From contig JAOWCC010000936.1 of the NCBI GenBank assembly GCA_030867875.1, positions 14,020,095 to 14,084,094 on the forward strand: a DNA stretch of 64,000 nucleotides, in the 5' to 3' direction. A program made the translations under genes and the position numbers. Within the stretch, counting starts at the first letter, position 1; every line of letters starts with the position of its first letter. The DNA is from Actinernus sp. WN-2022. Lineage: Eukaryota > Cnidaria > Anthozoa > Actiniaria > Actinernidae. A model generated the notes under the pieces. The model was not told where the DNA came from. It ran no database searches and saw nothing but the letters and a program-made list of their open reading frames with translations. Below are positions 1-11,805 of this stretch, piece after piece.

Positions 1-137
1 ATATACATATATACATATATACATATATACATATATACATATATACATATATACATATATACATATATACATATATACATATATACATATATACATATAT
101 ACATATATACATATATACATATATACATATATACATA
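1..137. repeat. (ATATACAT)n microsatellite, left block
   Basis: Near-perfect tandem repetition of the octamer ATATACAT. It resumes after the MITE at 138-291 in the same register of composition, so the two blocks were one array before the insertion. Long reading frames on both strands here are only repeats of Tyr-Ile-His-Met type codons and are not genes. Confidence 0.97.
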
Positions 138-291
138 CAGTCAATGCCAAAAAATATTGTCCAGCAGAACATAATATAATACTTTAATATCCATTGTTTT
201 GGCCTATTGTCTTGGTCTAGACAATAGCCCAAAACAATGATATTATAGTATTATATTATGTTCTGCTGGACAACCTTTTTGGCATTGACTG
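138..291. mobile_element. Tc1/mariner-like palindromic MITE with TA target duplication
   Basis: A 154-bp near-palindrome. The left end CAGTCAATGCCAAAAA matches the reverse complement of the right end, and the pairing continues inward through the ATAATATAATA and CAAAACAAT segments to a centre near 213. It is flanked by TA on both sides (136-137 and 292-293), the Tc1/mariner target duplication. No coding capacity. It sits inside the ATATACAT array, a target rich in TA sites. Confidence 0.85.
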
Positions 292-472
292 TATATTCAT
301 ATATACATATATACATATATACATATATACATATATACATATATACATATATACATATATACATATATACATATATACATATATACATATATACATATAT
401 ACATATATACATATATACATATATACATATATACATATATACATATATACATATATACATATATACATATGC
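292..472. repeat. (ATATACAT)n microsatellite, right block
   Basis: Continuation of the octamer array found at 1-137, interrupted only by the MITE. It ends at the unique sequence GCAAACTTAATC. Confidence 0.97.
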
Positions 473-492
473 AAACTTAATCTGAATCTGTA

Positions 493-1545
493 TCAAGAAT
501 TCTCAATCTTTTGAACCTTTTCGCCGCGGACGGCTTCGCTGCACACTCTGTACTTAACGTTGGAGATTGATTGAGAATGAGTGTTTATAGAAATGTTAAT
601 GTGTCCTCCTTCAATCACAGCACAAGAAAATAAAGATATTGCTTGCTGCTGTTGTTGTTGTCGTTGCCGGTCTTGTAGGCGACCATATTTGCTATTAGTT
701 GAATGTGCACTAGTGGATGCTTGATCCTCATAATCTTCGTCAGATGGATTAAAACTTTCTACATTTCCTGTAGTCAAGGCACTTAAGGTTCGGGACATCC
801 TCATTTGCTGTTCTTGTGATACCATAGCATAATGTTTCACACTTTGTATGTCCTGATAGTTGAATTATGTCCGTTGGGGGAATGTTCTTGTTCGTTAAAG
901 CCTTTCTGTCGCCGTTTCTCTGCATAAAGTTTATAGGGCAGCAACTGGATCTTTTTCACGTTCACTCAGTGATCGACAGAAAACATTTTCAGCGTGATTT
1001 TTCTGACATCTCTTGGGTTTTCTCCAGTTCGTGTTTTAGTCTGTCTTTCAAAATATTCTAGGTATTCTTCTCCATTTGGCGGTTCGCGAAGTTTTACGTC
1101 TCCCAAGCACATGTCCCTGTGTTCTGTGCAACCTCGAAGACCGAAGTGAACGGTATTGTTAAACCAAACGGTGTTCAGTAAAGCTTTAGCATTAAAGCAA
1201 CCGAAGCATTCGGCTTATCGCCTTTTCCTTTTTGCTTGAGCCAGTTGAGGTCTTTTTGTTTTGACCGTAAAGCTTTTCGAGCTCGTTCAAACTCTTGTCT
1301 TTCATGATGCTGAATCCATAATTTTTCTTTTTAAGATATCTTTAAAAGCTTGCAAACAAAGAACGGAGGGAGGTTGGTTCGTATTCCTCGTTGTTTTCTT
1401 TCTTTCGGGCAGCGATGATGAACTCCTGCCGGATAGTCATTGAGTTCTTCTCAACTTTCCTCATCTCCTTCTTCGACAAAAGAAATTATTCAAGCAAACC
1501 AACATTCTGCTGGGTTTTTCTTCTTGTATTTTCATTTTCCTGAGC
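493..1545 (-). pseudogene. DUF3504 (Crypton-type) tyrosine recombinase, decayed
   Basis: Minus-strand remnant of a DUF3504-family tyrosine recombinase, a Crypton-related DNA integrase/transposase family common in animals. Reading from high to low coordinates there is an N-terminal SAM-like segment (about 1,540-1,250, with SLRSLFASFKRYL). The ALLNTVWFNNTVHFGLRG motif follows (about 1,200-1,110), then a KTRTGEN stretch, then a DIIQLSGH block (about 870) next to the conserved His and Tyr of the C-terminal catalytic half. Last comes a polar tail with a Gln run and an NISINTHSQS motif (493-840). The frame changes several times and stops interrupt it, so it cannot make a protein. The same family recurs at 57.3-60.2 kb and as a fragment near 47 kb. 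Family assignment rests on motif order; I see no element ends. Confidence 0.75.
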
Positions 1546-1837
1546 TTCAATAAATTCTCCCACAGACGATATATATACAAATCGTGAAGCAATGTTGTCC
1601 GGCAGAGAAAACAAATCATTCAGTTGACAATGGTGCAACTGAGCAGTGGAAAGGCGGGAAAAGCGATACGATTTGGTTCACTCGTGAAAAATATCGTATC
1701 AGCGCTGTGATTGGTCGTACGTTAATTTTTCACTAGTGAAAATCATCGTATAGCCTGTCAAAATCAAGATAAGCTAGTAAAGACGAATTTTATTTCTTTG
1801 TTGGCAAATAAAGATATCTCAGTACTTATATGATAAA
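1546..1837. other. AT-rich spacer, no gene
   Basis: No convincing reading frame. It holds an imperfect inverted pair (GTGAAAAATATCGTAT near 1,685-1,700 and TTTTCACTAGTGAAAATCATCGTAT near 1,727-1,751) that could be the remains of transposon ends. Confidence 0.4.
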
Positions 1838-2400
1838 TCGGTCTATAGTTCTGCGTGCCTATTGTTGTATGCTATGCGGATTTTGGTGTTCAATAAGTAA
1901 TACTTGTTCTCGTGGCGGCATTTTGAAATTAGTTCAGATCTTTTGTTGAGGAGGCTGGCTTTGTCGGCTTTAATGATTTGAAGTTTTTCCGCTAGACAGA
2001 GATTGCATCTTTTGGAAATGTTGTATGGGCTTGCTGAGGTGATGTTTGACCGGTTGATTGCGTAGCTTTTCTTGTTCTCTTTGAGTTTCCAGGTGTGCTT
2101 TCAGAGCGCAGTGCTGTTGGCGTATTTTCTGTTTCGGAATGATAGCTTGTGTTGCGTGTGTCGTCTCTTGAATGTACCCTGTCAGTCCAATGTAGTTATT
2201 TCCTGTTGGTCTTCATCTGTAGTTACGCGTGCATTGTAGACTAGGCTGGTTGAAAGCCAGTTGTTGTCGAGTGGGCACTGTTCCTTTTTTCTGCAGTTGC
2301 ATCCGTTCTGGGGGAAGGTAGGGTTGTTGCTGATTATTTTCTTGTTGTGCTTGTTAATTATGGTTGCTATGTTTTCCATGCAGCTGTAACTGACTTTTAC
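1838..2400 (-). pseudogene. Penelope-like retroelement, 3' (GIY-YIG) fragment
   Basis: Minus-strand fragment of the C-terminal part of a Penelope-like element (PLE), whose reverse transcriptase is followed by a GIY-YIG endonuclease. The clearest block is at 2,182-2,379: a Cys-rich CNCRKKEQCPLDNN segment, then LVYNARVTTDE, the stretch that in PLEs leads into the GIY-YIG fold. Below it, after frameshifts, come an ALKAH..QRE helix and a LCL..K..I..ADKASLLNKRSELISKCRH tail (1,860-2,060). The reverse transcriptase core is absent. The tail is present again, inverted, at 2,517-2,705, so two partial copies lie head to head. Dead by truncation and frameshift. Confidence 0.65.
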
Positions 2401-2504
2401 GTTGTTCTTGTTGAAGATACAGTGGAACTTGTGTTTTTTGGGGAAGTGTTTCTGGATAAGATTTAGATTTTTTTTGCCGACGTTGGTTTGGACGTTTTTG
2501 CTAT

Positions 2505-2960
2505 ATGGAGGGTTAAACTACGCAATCAACTGGTCAATCATCACCTCAGCAAGCCCATACAACATTTCCAAAAGATCCAATCTCTGTCTAGCTGAAAAAC
2601 TTCACATCATTAAAGCCGACAAAGCCAGCCTCCTCAACAAAAGATCTGAACTAATTTCAAAATGACGCCACGAGAACAAGTATTACTTAATGAACACCAA
2701 AAGCCGAATAACATAACAACAATAGGCCCGCAGAACAATAGATCGATTTTTACAATAGATAACTAGATCAATAGCGCCGAATAACAATAGGCCCGCAGAA
2801 CTATAGACCGATTTATACAACAATAGATAACTAGAACAATAGCGCCGCTTGTATATATATGTAGGTTAAAGTACGGTTTATTCTTCATTAAAGTCTGTCT
2901 GATGATCGCGTAAGCGTGAAACTCGGAGTAACAGCTAAAGTGATGTCTTGTCTTTATCTA
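2505..2960 (+). pseudogene. Penelope-like retroelement 3' end, inverted copy
   Basis: Plus-strand copy of the PLE tail: NISKRSNLCLAEKLHIIKADKA and the following NKRSELIS residues are read at about 2,565-2,663. Past the stop the sequence carries a direct duplication with a period of about 73 bp (starting at 2,704 and 2,777, each beginning CCGAATAAC and containing AATAGGCCCGCAGAAC). It ends in a segment with GTCTGATGATCGCGTAAGCGTGAAAC. It is the reverse complement of the tail at 1,838-2,066. PLEs often form partial or inverted tandem copies on insertion, which fits this arrangement. Confidence 0.6.
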
Positions 2961-3217
2961 CAATCCACAATCTATTACGCACTGCAATTTAATGCATTGA
3001 GTAATATACATATTACTGTGTGACATGTCTATGTCTAAATGTAAACTTCGACGCTAACCGAACGGTTCTTCCTTACAGACTCACATGCAACACAAAACTG
3101 CATGCCTCACAACGTCGCATGAACGTCATTTATAACACTAGCATGCCTTCTTGTTTAAAGTCACTTTAATCGTGTTCTATTATTAATAAGGCATGAATTA
3201 TTCCAATTTTGTCATAT

Positions 3218-3365
3218 ATGTACTCGGAACCTGCAGTATAACAGAACAGCAGACTAAATTGTAAACGTGTGTTACATGAATAAGTAGTGTTTAAATTAAA
3301 AGGTCAACTTCTTTAATTTACATACGAGAAAAACAAAAATATTAAATTACATATATACTAGGGGA
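3218..3365 (-). repeat. Dispersed repeat also present in the 46.2 and 51.2 kb duplication units
   Basis: The stretch from ACTCGGAACCTGCAGTATAACAG to TAAATTACATATATACTA is the reverse complement of sequence at about 46,195-46,350 and 51,215-51,362. It is non-coding and of unknown family. The 2,961-3,217 flank holds nothing I can identify. Confidence 0.7.
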
Positions 3366-4806
3366 GCAGAGAATGAAAGTCACCGCGCTACCGGCCACTC
3401 CTAAAGACTGCTAAATTCAGCTAATAATTCTTCCCTTTGGTTATTACTAAGAGGATTTCAAATGAAAGTGTATTTCATCTTCAATCCCATGTGGCCCGAG
3501 TGAAAGCCCAGATGGGCTCTTGTTTTACAGTAAGCAATATGCCGAAGTTTAAAGGCACTTACTCCCACTGATGAGAAGATCAGTTGCACAGCTCTGTACC
3601 ACAGAGGATGGCTAAAGGTGCGAGCAATTTCCCGCCAAAAATTCCAAATATAGAAATTTACATGTCCTTTTATTGATCTTGCTTGAGCAAGCTACACTTC
3701 GAAGACCATAATTTTCAACGAGTCCGTGTCGTATTTTTGCTGTCTCGACCAGTCGCTTTATCAGCAGTCCTGCAGATGTCTGCTCCCCTTTGTTGATAAA
3801 AATATAAAACTTCGAAGAAAGTTAGTATAGCTCTTGAAAATTGTCAAAATGAAGATAGCCTCTTTTCATTTGATACGAAAGTCTGCAATAGATCAATATA
3901 CTTTTTTGCAATATCCCTGTTTCGCTTTGATTTGTGGTTTCATTAATTAACCAGACTCGTTGGATCCCAGTAGATTGATTTTTGGACGTCTTGTTTGAAA
4001 TTTAGCATTTACTAAATTCGAATTGAAGACGGGCGAACGAAGAATATGTAATTTTTAACCACATTTCCTTTTTCCAAAAGAAAAGTGGCACACAAAAGAG
4101 GTTCGCGGCTTATGTAGCCAAACTCTGTCCCACATGAGTAGTAAGATTACGGATCTGTTACATAATTTTCCACTCGTGTCCATGAAGAAAAATCATATCA
4201 AACAATTTATTGAGAAAAGTGTCGTTCCTGAGAGCTCCCTGTGATATTCCATATATGGTCAATATATTCCATATTTGGAAAGCAGGACGGATCATCGAAT
4301 ACTAGAACACGTTCAGGAAGTGTAGCGAGCCGGCAGAAGAGAGGCGGATACAACGTAGGCTACAGGAAGCGCGATTAAAAAAAATCGATAGCGAAATTTG
4401 AAAAGGATGAGCGTATGCTTCACTAGCATCTAGTCAGGCTCAAATATTACTCTGAACGACAACAATTGTTTGATATCTAAAATATGAAACAGAGACGCAT
4501 TTATGCCACAGGTAGCCCGAGTAATTATGGATCCAGTCTAATTTCACTGAGTTGCTACTGCGCAGGTGATATATAAGAACACTGCTGGGATTTTGCCATT
4601 TAGCCGTGGGCGTCAAATCTCGCACTTTTCTGGCAGTGAAGAATACGGGTTTCATTTTATTTCATTTAAAGCTATTTCATCTATTTCCTTTCATTTAAGG
4701 GATCTTTTCCTAGGTTTCTAGGTCTTGGGATTTTAAACACCTGCCATGCTTTTTTAGCCCTGGATTTTCGTTCTTTTTTTTCATTGGATCATGATTGGTC
4801 ACTTAC
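3366..4806. other. Intergenic or intronic sequence, nothing recognised
   Basis: No domain-bearing frame on either strand. The short frame on the minus strand at 4,440-4,655 has no family features and no discoidin similarity. If the host discoidin gene continues, its next C-terminal half exon should lie here or beyond the left edge; I could not find it. Confidence 0.4.
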
Positions 4807-5102
4807 CTGGTACTCTTGCCACCGAGTAGTTGTATACCCAAACTTGAGGTCGTAAGATTTCACCCACTTGGTGCTCGAACTTCCAGGCTCTCCTTGTGTT
4901 ACTACTCCTGTGATAGTCTTGTATTCACCAAGATCAAACTGGATAAACTGGTTTGCTGTGACATTAGTGCACCAGGACGAGGTGCCGTACAGAATGCCGC
5001 GTGATGCAGAGTGAGAGGCGTCTGAGTGACTCGACGATGATAGCTTTGTAGTGGGGTCAACATCCATAAGAAATCGTTCAAATCCAAGTGATGAATGGCA
5101 TT
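4807..5102 (-). CDS. Discoidin (F5/8 type C) exon, N-terminal half, domain 5
   Basis: Internal exon of a minus-strand multi-discoidin gene. Its 296 nt are bounded by an acceptor (CATCTAG before 5,102) and a strong donor CAG/GTAAGT at 4,806-4,801. It encodes the first two thirds of an F5/8 type C fold, a galactose/lipid-binding beta-sandwich of secreted and surface proteins. Visible hallmarks are the entry codon split before Cys, HSASRGILYGTSSWC with the conserved Trp, FIQFDLGEY, a VTQG turn and TTRWQEYQ. It is slightly shorter at its 3' end than the sister exons. The C-terminal half exon that should follow is not visible below 4,800. This is the most 3' exon I can place in this gene. Confidence 0.85.
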
Positions 5103-6080
5103 CTAGATGAAAAGAATGTAAACATGAAAAGAATGTAATGCTTCTAGTGTTACGGCTTTTAAGAAGTTGCTAAAAACCTATCTTTTTGGCAAAGCATATC
5201 AACTACAGTCTTAACAGTATCGTATTACCATTGTTAAGCAACACATCGATATTTATAAAATGTATACATTCAATTTTTTATTAGCATACTCCTGATGATA
5301 GATTCAGACATACTATACATACTGCTTAGTTAGGATTAGTATATATGTAAGCCTATAGGCATTTGTAATGCGCATGTGAGCATCTTCCAATGGAACACGC
5401 GCAATATAAATATTAAATTTATTTATATAATTTATGTAAACATTCGTAAAAAGGCTAAATATTGTTCACTATCAAGCTCGATAAGTGTCGTCGCATGCTT
5501 ATGACAATTTCTTCGTTCAGAATCGCCCGATGTAGATGAAAGTTGAAGCCCTTTATTACAAAACCATAAAACATGATTAATACAGCCTTGAGGTATTTAT
5601 GTTCATACCGCAGGAACGTTTTCAGTACCAGCAAGATATGTGTACAAAGTCCGTAATCATTATTGTGATAGATAAGCAGCGACCCATAAATCTACGAGAA
5701 ACCTCTTGTAATCACGGTGACAAAAATGACCCTTAAATTGCCATGGTTTCTACATTGTAAAAGTTTCTCATGTTCAAGATTCAGTTCGTTTGCAGAAATT
5801 AAAAAGAATTAAGAAGGTTAAAAACTCCGATGATTTGCATTACACCTTGATGACTTGGGTTACCAATACAATACAATACTATTTATTAACGTCGAAAACG
5901 TGGGATAAGGTTACCCTACCATCCGAGCCAGAGGCTCATGTTTAAAACGTCCTACAAAAAAAGGCAAAGAATAAAAATAATAACAATAATAAATATAAGA
6001 TGCATATAAATACTAATAATATCCAAAGTATTATATTATGAATATTTACAAATAACCTGGCTTGGTTATTCCAAGTTTAT
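5103..6080. other. Intron of discoidin gene, nothing recognised
   Basis: AT-rich intronic sequence without reading frames or clear inverted repeats. Confidence 0.5.
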
Positions 6081-6304
6081 CAAGAGATGATGAGTTAAGA
6101 GAACGAATCCCCATGGCTCATGATAATTATTTGAAATCTATTTTTAGTTTCACAACACGTGATGTAAGTTGTTTTTATTTTCGTCTGGTAGGCTACTCTC
6201 GTTAGTTACCCATTGCTTATATCCATTGGGTGCTCATAGCATCGTTATAAACCACTCATTAGTACAAGAGCACCACTTTACGCCTATCAGGTGTCTTTCC
6301 TAAA
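6081..6304. repeat. Dispersed repeat, copy 1 (pair with 27,657-27,892)
   Basis: Shares long blocks with 27.66-27.89 kb in the same orientation: GAATCCCCATG, TTTGAAATCTATTTTTAG, TTTCACAACACGTGAT, CCTCGTTAGTT/CTCGTTAGTT, CTCATAGCATCGTTATA and the TTTCCTAAAATA end. Non-coding. A short (AT)n run follows at 6,306-6,330. Confidence 0.7.
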
Positions 6305-6988
6305 ATATATATATATATACATATATATATCGATATTGTGAGAAACAAAATGAATGTTTAAAAGTTAGTGCTTTTAGATTGGACATTATAGTTCGCGTAT
6401 CAATATAGGCGTCTTCTGTTTTGAGAATGTCAAAAAGACCTTTTTTTCGTCTAAATTCTCTTTTGGGAAGATTTATAAGGCAGCAGGGGATCTCATTTCA
6501 CTTCTAATGTATGTGAATAGCCGCAACATCGTCTTGTTATATGTTTCTAAAGTAGAAAGCACGAATTATATGCGACACATGACGTCACCATGTCTGTATC
6601 GCTGTATCACCGATAAGTAAATTTGCAATCTGCAGTATTCACGTTTCATTATCCCTTTGCTGCTACCTTTCCAATGCTATTGTTGCAAGAGGAAAATAAG
6701 GCCTCTGATTGGAAGTGATTACACGAGGACCAGTCCTTTTTGCCATGATCATGTCGGTGATTTAGCATATGAAATGGGCTTAATTTGTTTTTTATTTCCT
6801 AATTGTAGATTATTTCCCACAATTATCTCTGCCTACAAAACAAGGGTTTTCAGATCTGCACAAATAAGAAATATGAACATGAATTCATCATTCGTTTTAC
6901 TGATGTTAACTGCGCTGGTAAGTGTAAAGGCAATCCGAAAAAGAAGAACCATGTTTTACAGTCCGACTACTATAACTGGGGCCACTTA

Positions 6989-7436
6989 GGCCCTGTTTAT
7001 ATGAAGAAAAGTTGGCTCGGGGACCCGGGTCACTCTCCCTCCCGAGGCAACTTTACCGAGCGTTTATATGGAAGAAACGTTATCCCGGTTGCCCAAGACA
7101 ACTTTGTCTTGAGCGAGTCTGGGCACGTAATATTGGATTACGCATGCTCTGTGTGTCCCGAGTTGGCCCGGTTAGGCGAGCCAAAGTGTTTATATGAGAA
7201 AACGTTGGCTCCCCCCCCTCACCCTCCCCCGGGTCACCCTACCTTGTGAAACGAGTAACTTTGGGAGGAAGGTCACCCGCCACCCCGTGCCAAGTTTGCG
7301 GGTTCTCATGTAGCCGGTTGACTTTGTTTTATAACAAAATGTATGAAAATGTATGAAAAGTTGGCTCGCCCAGGGTAGCCTAAGGGGGAGATTGACCCGG
7401 GTTCCCGAGCCAACTTTTCTTCATATAAACAGGGGC
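6989..7436. mobile_element. PIF/Harbinger-like MITE, TTA target duplication
   Basis: Ends GGCCCTGTTTATATGAAGAA and, on the other strand, GCCCCTGTTTATATGAAGAA form inverted repeats that continue through AAAGTTGGCTCGG. TTA flanks both sides (6,986-6,988 and 7,437-7,439). The TTA duplication and the GGCCCTGTTT terminus are typical of PIF/Harbinger MITEs. Inside, the GTTTATATG.A.GAAA end motif recurs two more times (near 7,062 and 7,189), so the element is built partly of sub-terminal repeats. Non-coding. Confidence 0.8.
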
Positions 7437-7524
7437 TTAGACAAAGAGAACTAAATACAATGCAGAACGAAGGCAAATAATTCCAACTTACAAATACTAG
7501 CAGGCCCGGGGACAGAACTCCGAA

Positions 7525-7552
7525 GGGGGGGGGCGGGGGGGGGGGGGGGGGG
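7525..7552. repeat. Poly-G tract
   Basis: A run of G broken by a single C. Such tracts are prone to length error in assemblies. Confidence 0.95.
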
Positions 7553-8034
7553 ATCGTTGTTTCACCATAAAAAAAAACATGAAGCAAGAGGGGAACACAT
7601 CCCGTGATCTTCAATTGAGTGTCGTAAAACCAAAACTTGAGCCAATCAAAGGAGCAAGTAAAAACATCAATGAACCAATCACGAATTGAAGTAATTCATG
7701 ATTGGTTTCACTTCAACCAATCAGTAGGCAAAGTAAACGCAATCATGGGTAACTAACCAAAAAAGGTTCAAAAGCAATCACGTAATTACTTTTCGATACT
7801 CAATTGAAAACCGATCTATGGTCGTAAGTTCGGATGCCAAAAGCGAAATAGTTTATTTTGCGGCAAAGATACCAGAAGCCGCTACCGGGTCTCCCAAGCC
7901 CAGCGTATTATTATTAAGTATTCCGACGAGCTGTAGTGTCGAATTTAGATTGGTACTTGAGGAAGGAAGAAAAACGGAGAACTCGGAGAAAAAAAAACCT
8001 GAAAGCAAGGGCGACCAAAAAACTCAACTCACAT

Positions 8035-8110
8035 ATGACGCCGGGTCCGGGAATAGAACCCAAACCACAGAGGTGAGAGACGATCGCTCAAACCACTCGG
8101 CCTCCCTTTG
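8035..8110 (-). mobile_element. tRNA-derived SINE head (minus strand)
   Basis: Read on the minus strand, GGAGGCCGAGTGGTTTGAGC resembles a pol III A box region of a Leu/Ser-type tRNA. About 35 nt on, GGGTTCTATTCCCGG resembles a B box. The spacing is tRNA-like but the cloverleaf is not maintained, so this is a SINE head and not a tRNA gene. The SINE body probably continues towards 7,950. The plus-strand reading frame at 7,818-8,129 runs through it and is not a gene. Confidence 0.6.
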
Positions 8111-8569
8111 TTTTCATTCTGCAATGTGATTGGTTCTCATTGGCTAGGTGACCCGGTTACAGTAGTCGCGCAGTAACAAAAGGAACCCACCTTGTACAAA
8201 ACCGTACACTTCAACTCGTAGTATCTTGTAGTTATTGTATTGTACGGGATAAACTTGAATCATCTTAGCTGTTGGTAATCCAATCAGTGGGTTCTTGACG
8301 ACTGTATTTTTATCATTGTTTCCTGAAAATGTCTTTCAATGAAAAACAACTATATTTAGTAATCTTGTTTATTGAATAAATATCTGGTCACGTTTGCTAT
8401 CTACGTCTCGAGAATGATGCGTAGGGAGGTCCTGAAAATTGGGGGGAGAGACAAAATGATCAATTCTGGGGCATTTTCATTGATTACTTTTGTCAATCTG
8501 TCTTCTGGGACTAGGCAGAGAGGGGGAGGCAACTGCCCCCCTCGCCCCCTCCCTGCACCACTGGTGTGT

Positions 8570-8998
8570 ACGGCTACTGCCATTTGCGAGCTACCGTTAA
8601 GCGTGAAACTTTTTTTCCGCGTTCGTTTATGTTTGAAACCTAGACGTCTGGCGGCCCAAACCTTTTAAATTTATCGTCAAACTAATTAGTTTCAACCTTG
8701 ATGTTGTCAGAGTATGCCTTGAGACAGTTGTTGTCCTGCAGCTCTCATAATTCTGAGCGTCCAAAACTTTAACTTAAACCGACATTTCTATGATTTAACG
8801 CGTAGCGCGAATGAAAGCCTAGCTGAAAAGTTTCCAAACCTGAATCCCACACTGCCGAAACAAGAAGGCGGGGATATGTCAAAGGTTGTCAACATCGTGG
8901 TTAATTGAAAAGGTTTGTGCCGCCAGACGTCTAGATAACAAATATAAACGAACGCAGAAAAAGGTTCAGGCTTAACGGTAGCTTGCAAATGGTGGTAA
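8570..8998. mobile_element. MITE with long inverted ends
   Basis: The left end (CTACTGCCATTTGCGAGCTACCGTTAAG, then CGCGTTCGTTTAT and CTAGACGTCTGGCGG) is mirrored at the right end (CCGCCAGACGTCTAG, ATAAACGAACGC, CTTAACGGTAGCTTGCAAATGG). The inverted arms are about 85-90 bp with a non-coding middle. Superfamily not determined. Confidence 0.75.
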
Positions 8999-9373
8999 TA
9001 CCCCTTTAGACTGTTTTAAACCATAACACAGTTCGTACAACTTAGCAACATTAAAGAATATTCCCAGATAATTGTAACATCAATAAGATATCTCGTAATC
9101 AGCTTACTAAAACCTGAGGGTGTACAAAAGTATTATAATAGTTAACATTGTTCTTAAAAGCATAAAGATCTCTGAACTGGTGAACGCTTTTGAAATGGTT
9201 TCCTCGCGAAATCTGATTGGCCAACATCAATCGCACGATCCATTCTCAGCCAATCATAAGCAGGGCGGTAAATGTGTTTGCAGCCCGCTCGGTTCGTCAT
9301 CGGCCCGCTAGTTTGAGAGCTTTCGCGAAGCCGGTTTTCTATTTGGCCGCGTATTTTGATGATAATGAAGCAT

Positions 9374-9655
9374 ACCCAGGAGCGTCCATCTTCCCCATTG
9401 GTTCAGTTCCCAGCACAGGAGTAGATGTGGCTATATTTAAAATTGCATTTCGCGCGAAATAAACAATGGTCATGTTGTCTTAGCCAATCAGATAGCTATA
9501 CGTCACTTCTCATTATTATTCATTATCATTCTTCTCACTTTCAACGCGGGAATTCGAATTCTAAATATAGCCACATCTACTCCTGAACTGGGGGCACAGC
9601 CCATGTCATAGGAACACTCCTGGTAGTGGGCTCCTGGCATTCCAACTTCTTTGAG
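9374..9655. mobile_element. Foldback MITE
   Basis: AGGAGTAGATGTGGCTATATTTA at 9,417-9,439 is mirrored by TAAATATAGCCACATCTACTCCT at 9,561-9,583. Weaker pairing extends outward to CCAGGAGC on both ends. Non-coding. Confidence 0.65.
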
Positions 9656-10506
9656 CCAATCAGTGTCGAGTAGAAGACAATAGCATTCGACTTGCTCGAG
9701 CTTCGATCTGGTAAAAGGCAAATTTACTAAACTAGTTCTGAAGTCGAAGTCTCTTGAATGAAGAACATCGCGTGGATATGCAATGTGTTTAGTTCTCGTT
9801 GTCTAAGATTTCAGTAGCCGCACTGTATTAGAACCTTATTAACTCGGGGAAGAGAAACATCTTAACAATTTATTAGTACAGATTGTAATATTTTGAGTGC
9901 ATTCAAGCCTTGTAAATTATCAGCCGATGTACCTGTTAGCTACAGTACGAGGTTTATTTCTTTCATAACTGTCCGATACATTTTCTTTACCGAAAAAACT
10001 CAATAACTTGTTAGTGACATCTATCTAGAAACGTGGCGAGCATGCTGCTTGGTTGTTTGGCAAGCTGTCATAAGCGATGTGGTCAATTAACTTCACTGTG
10101 ATACAGCATGCGCTTTGACTGAAAACCTTTTTTCCAAGCTAAACATTGGACAGCGTTTAATACAGTCAGAGTAAGGTAGATAATAGTGGAAGAATATCTT
10201 ATTCATTGAAGAGTTACGTTGTCAAATTTATCGTGCACTTTTGTAAAGTAAACCGAATTGATAGCGGGTCAAATGTACACAAAACGAGTCTGACTTTGAA
10301 CCGTTTCACTATTAACAAATAGGACAGGATATCCGTCGGAGCCTCTAAAGATCCAACTAATAATATTATCTCTAGGATCTGTAGATAACAGTATTATCTT
10401 TAGGTATTATTTGTAAGTAGCAACCTACAGATAATAGATACGCGCTCAGCACGTAACGCTCATCCAATCAGGATTGAGATTGTGACACTTCTCAGGCAAA
10501 TATTAA

Positions 10507-11805
10507 AGGAGCTCATTCAACCAAGATGCATTGCGAGTCACTGTTATTGTTTTCATACTGGGAAACTACTTGAAAAAAATGTGATATCGGGCTGTTTATA
10601 AATAGAGTGTACGAGTTAAACTGAATGGCCGAGATCGGCGGGAAGATCGGTTACCTTTATACTTGAAGAAATAATAGAATGAGCGGATTACTACGGTTCT
10701 CCGATCAAAATTCCTCGACGTGATGCTAGCAATCGATCTCATGCTCCATCTAGCGAACCAACTTGTCCAACTTCTGGACCAAGTTCCAGCGATGCAGATC
10801 GTGTGGCAATGAAATTAATCAATTCTACGATAGCGTTATACATTTAGAGTTCTTTCCTTTCTAGGCTTGTGCATTCAAGAACGTGTAGTCGAAAGAAAGG
10901 AGCTAGGTTGTCCCTGCCAAAATGCTGGTTTGAAATGTTGAAGTACTGTTTGGCACAATTCTATTTGTGTTCAAGGTCCATGCGTTCTCCACACCACATT
11001 TTGACTCGCCAATGCAATATGCAAATTTGAAGTCAAATTTGAAGAATCGAATCCGTATAATGTTATTGTTTGTTAGCCTGAATTTCAGCCGGTTTGTGTT
11101 ATTTTAAAAGCACCTTGACTTACGTTAATCGTACATTGGATATGTTGGGTAAAAAATATCGATCAATCAGTTTTCTGAGCACCAGCGGCACTTGAATAGT
11201 TCATTCATCAGCAAAGAAACATTTATAAAATAGGTTTCCACTTTACTACCGCTCATGCAGATATCAACACAACATTTCACTTTTACTTACTTTAATTGTC
11301 TCAGCGATGTCCATGTACATTGAGCGAAAACCAAGACTATAAGACTAAGTACCGCGCGTGTACCGCGTACTCGAGTCTTGTCCGATGACGATTAGCAAAA
11401 GGCTCAGCTCTTCTGACCTTTAAATTTCACGCCATTTAGGTCAAGCTGTCCGATCAAGCCAATGTAGAAAGGCCCTAGTTTGGATAAACTGTAGGAATTA
11501 CGATCAAACAGTCGACTAACTCCAGTACAGGCTCTAGTAATAATTTCACTGACCAAAGGCGACTCCAGAGTACGTTTAACACTTGCACTGGTAGGTGAAA
11601 ATTCGGAATTATATGACTGAACAAAAATCTAATAAATAAGGAACATTTTCCCCTATAAATAATCAACTGGTATGCCCCTGTGAGATCGATGGAATAGATT
11701 TGTTTCAAGAAGCTCTCCAGAGCTATTATCGGGGGCCCCGAATTAAGCAAAGATGGCGGATCGAGAAATTTGAGCTCGCAATACATCTTGGTTGAATGAG
11801 CTCCT
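10507..11805. mobile_element. TTAA-flanked non-autonomous DNA transposon (about 1.3 kb)
   Basis: The left end AGGAGCTCATTCAACCAAGA and the inverted right end share about 33 bp with one central mismatch. TTAA occurs on both sides (10,503-10,506 and 11,806-11,809). TTAA targets are used by piggyBac and Kolobok elements; the termini do not let me choose. The middle has no transposase frame; the 103-codon minus-strand frame at 11,475-11,786 shows no family features. The element lies 71 bp from the discoidin exon at 11,877, inside the intron. Confidence 0.8.

Noticed and set aside
251..496. Open frames of 72-81 codons on both strands
   Set aside because: They only translate the ATATACAT repeat (Tyr, Ile, Met, His, Cys, Val strings) and have no coding signal.
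7818..8129. 103-codon plus-strand frame
   Set aside because: It runs antisense through a tRNA-derived SINE; its end residues derive from the SINE head.
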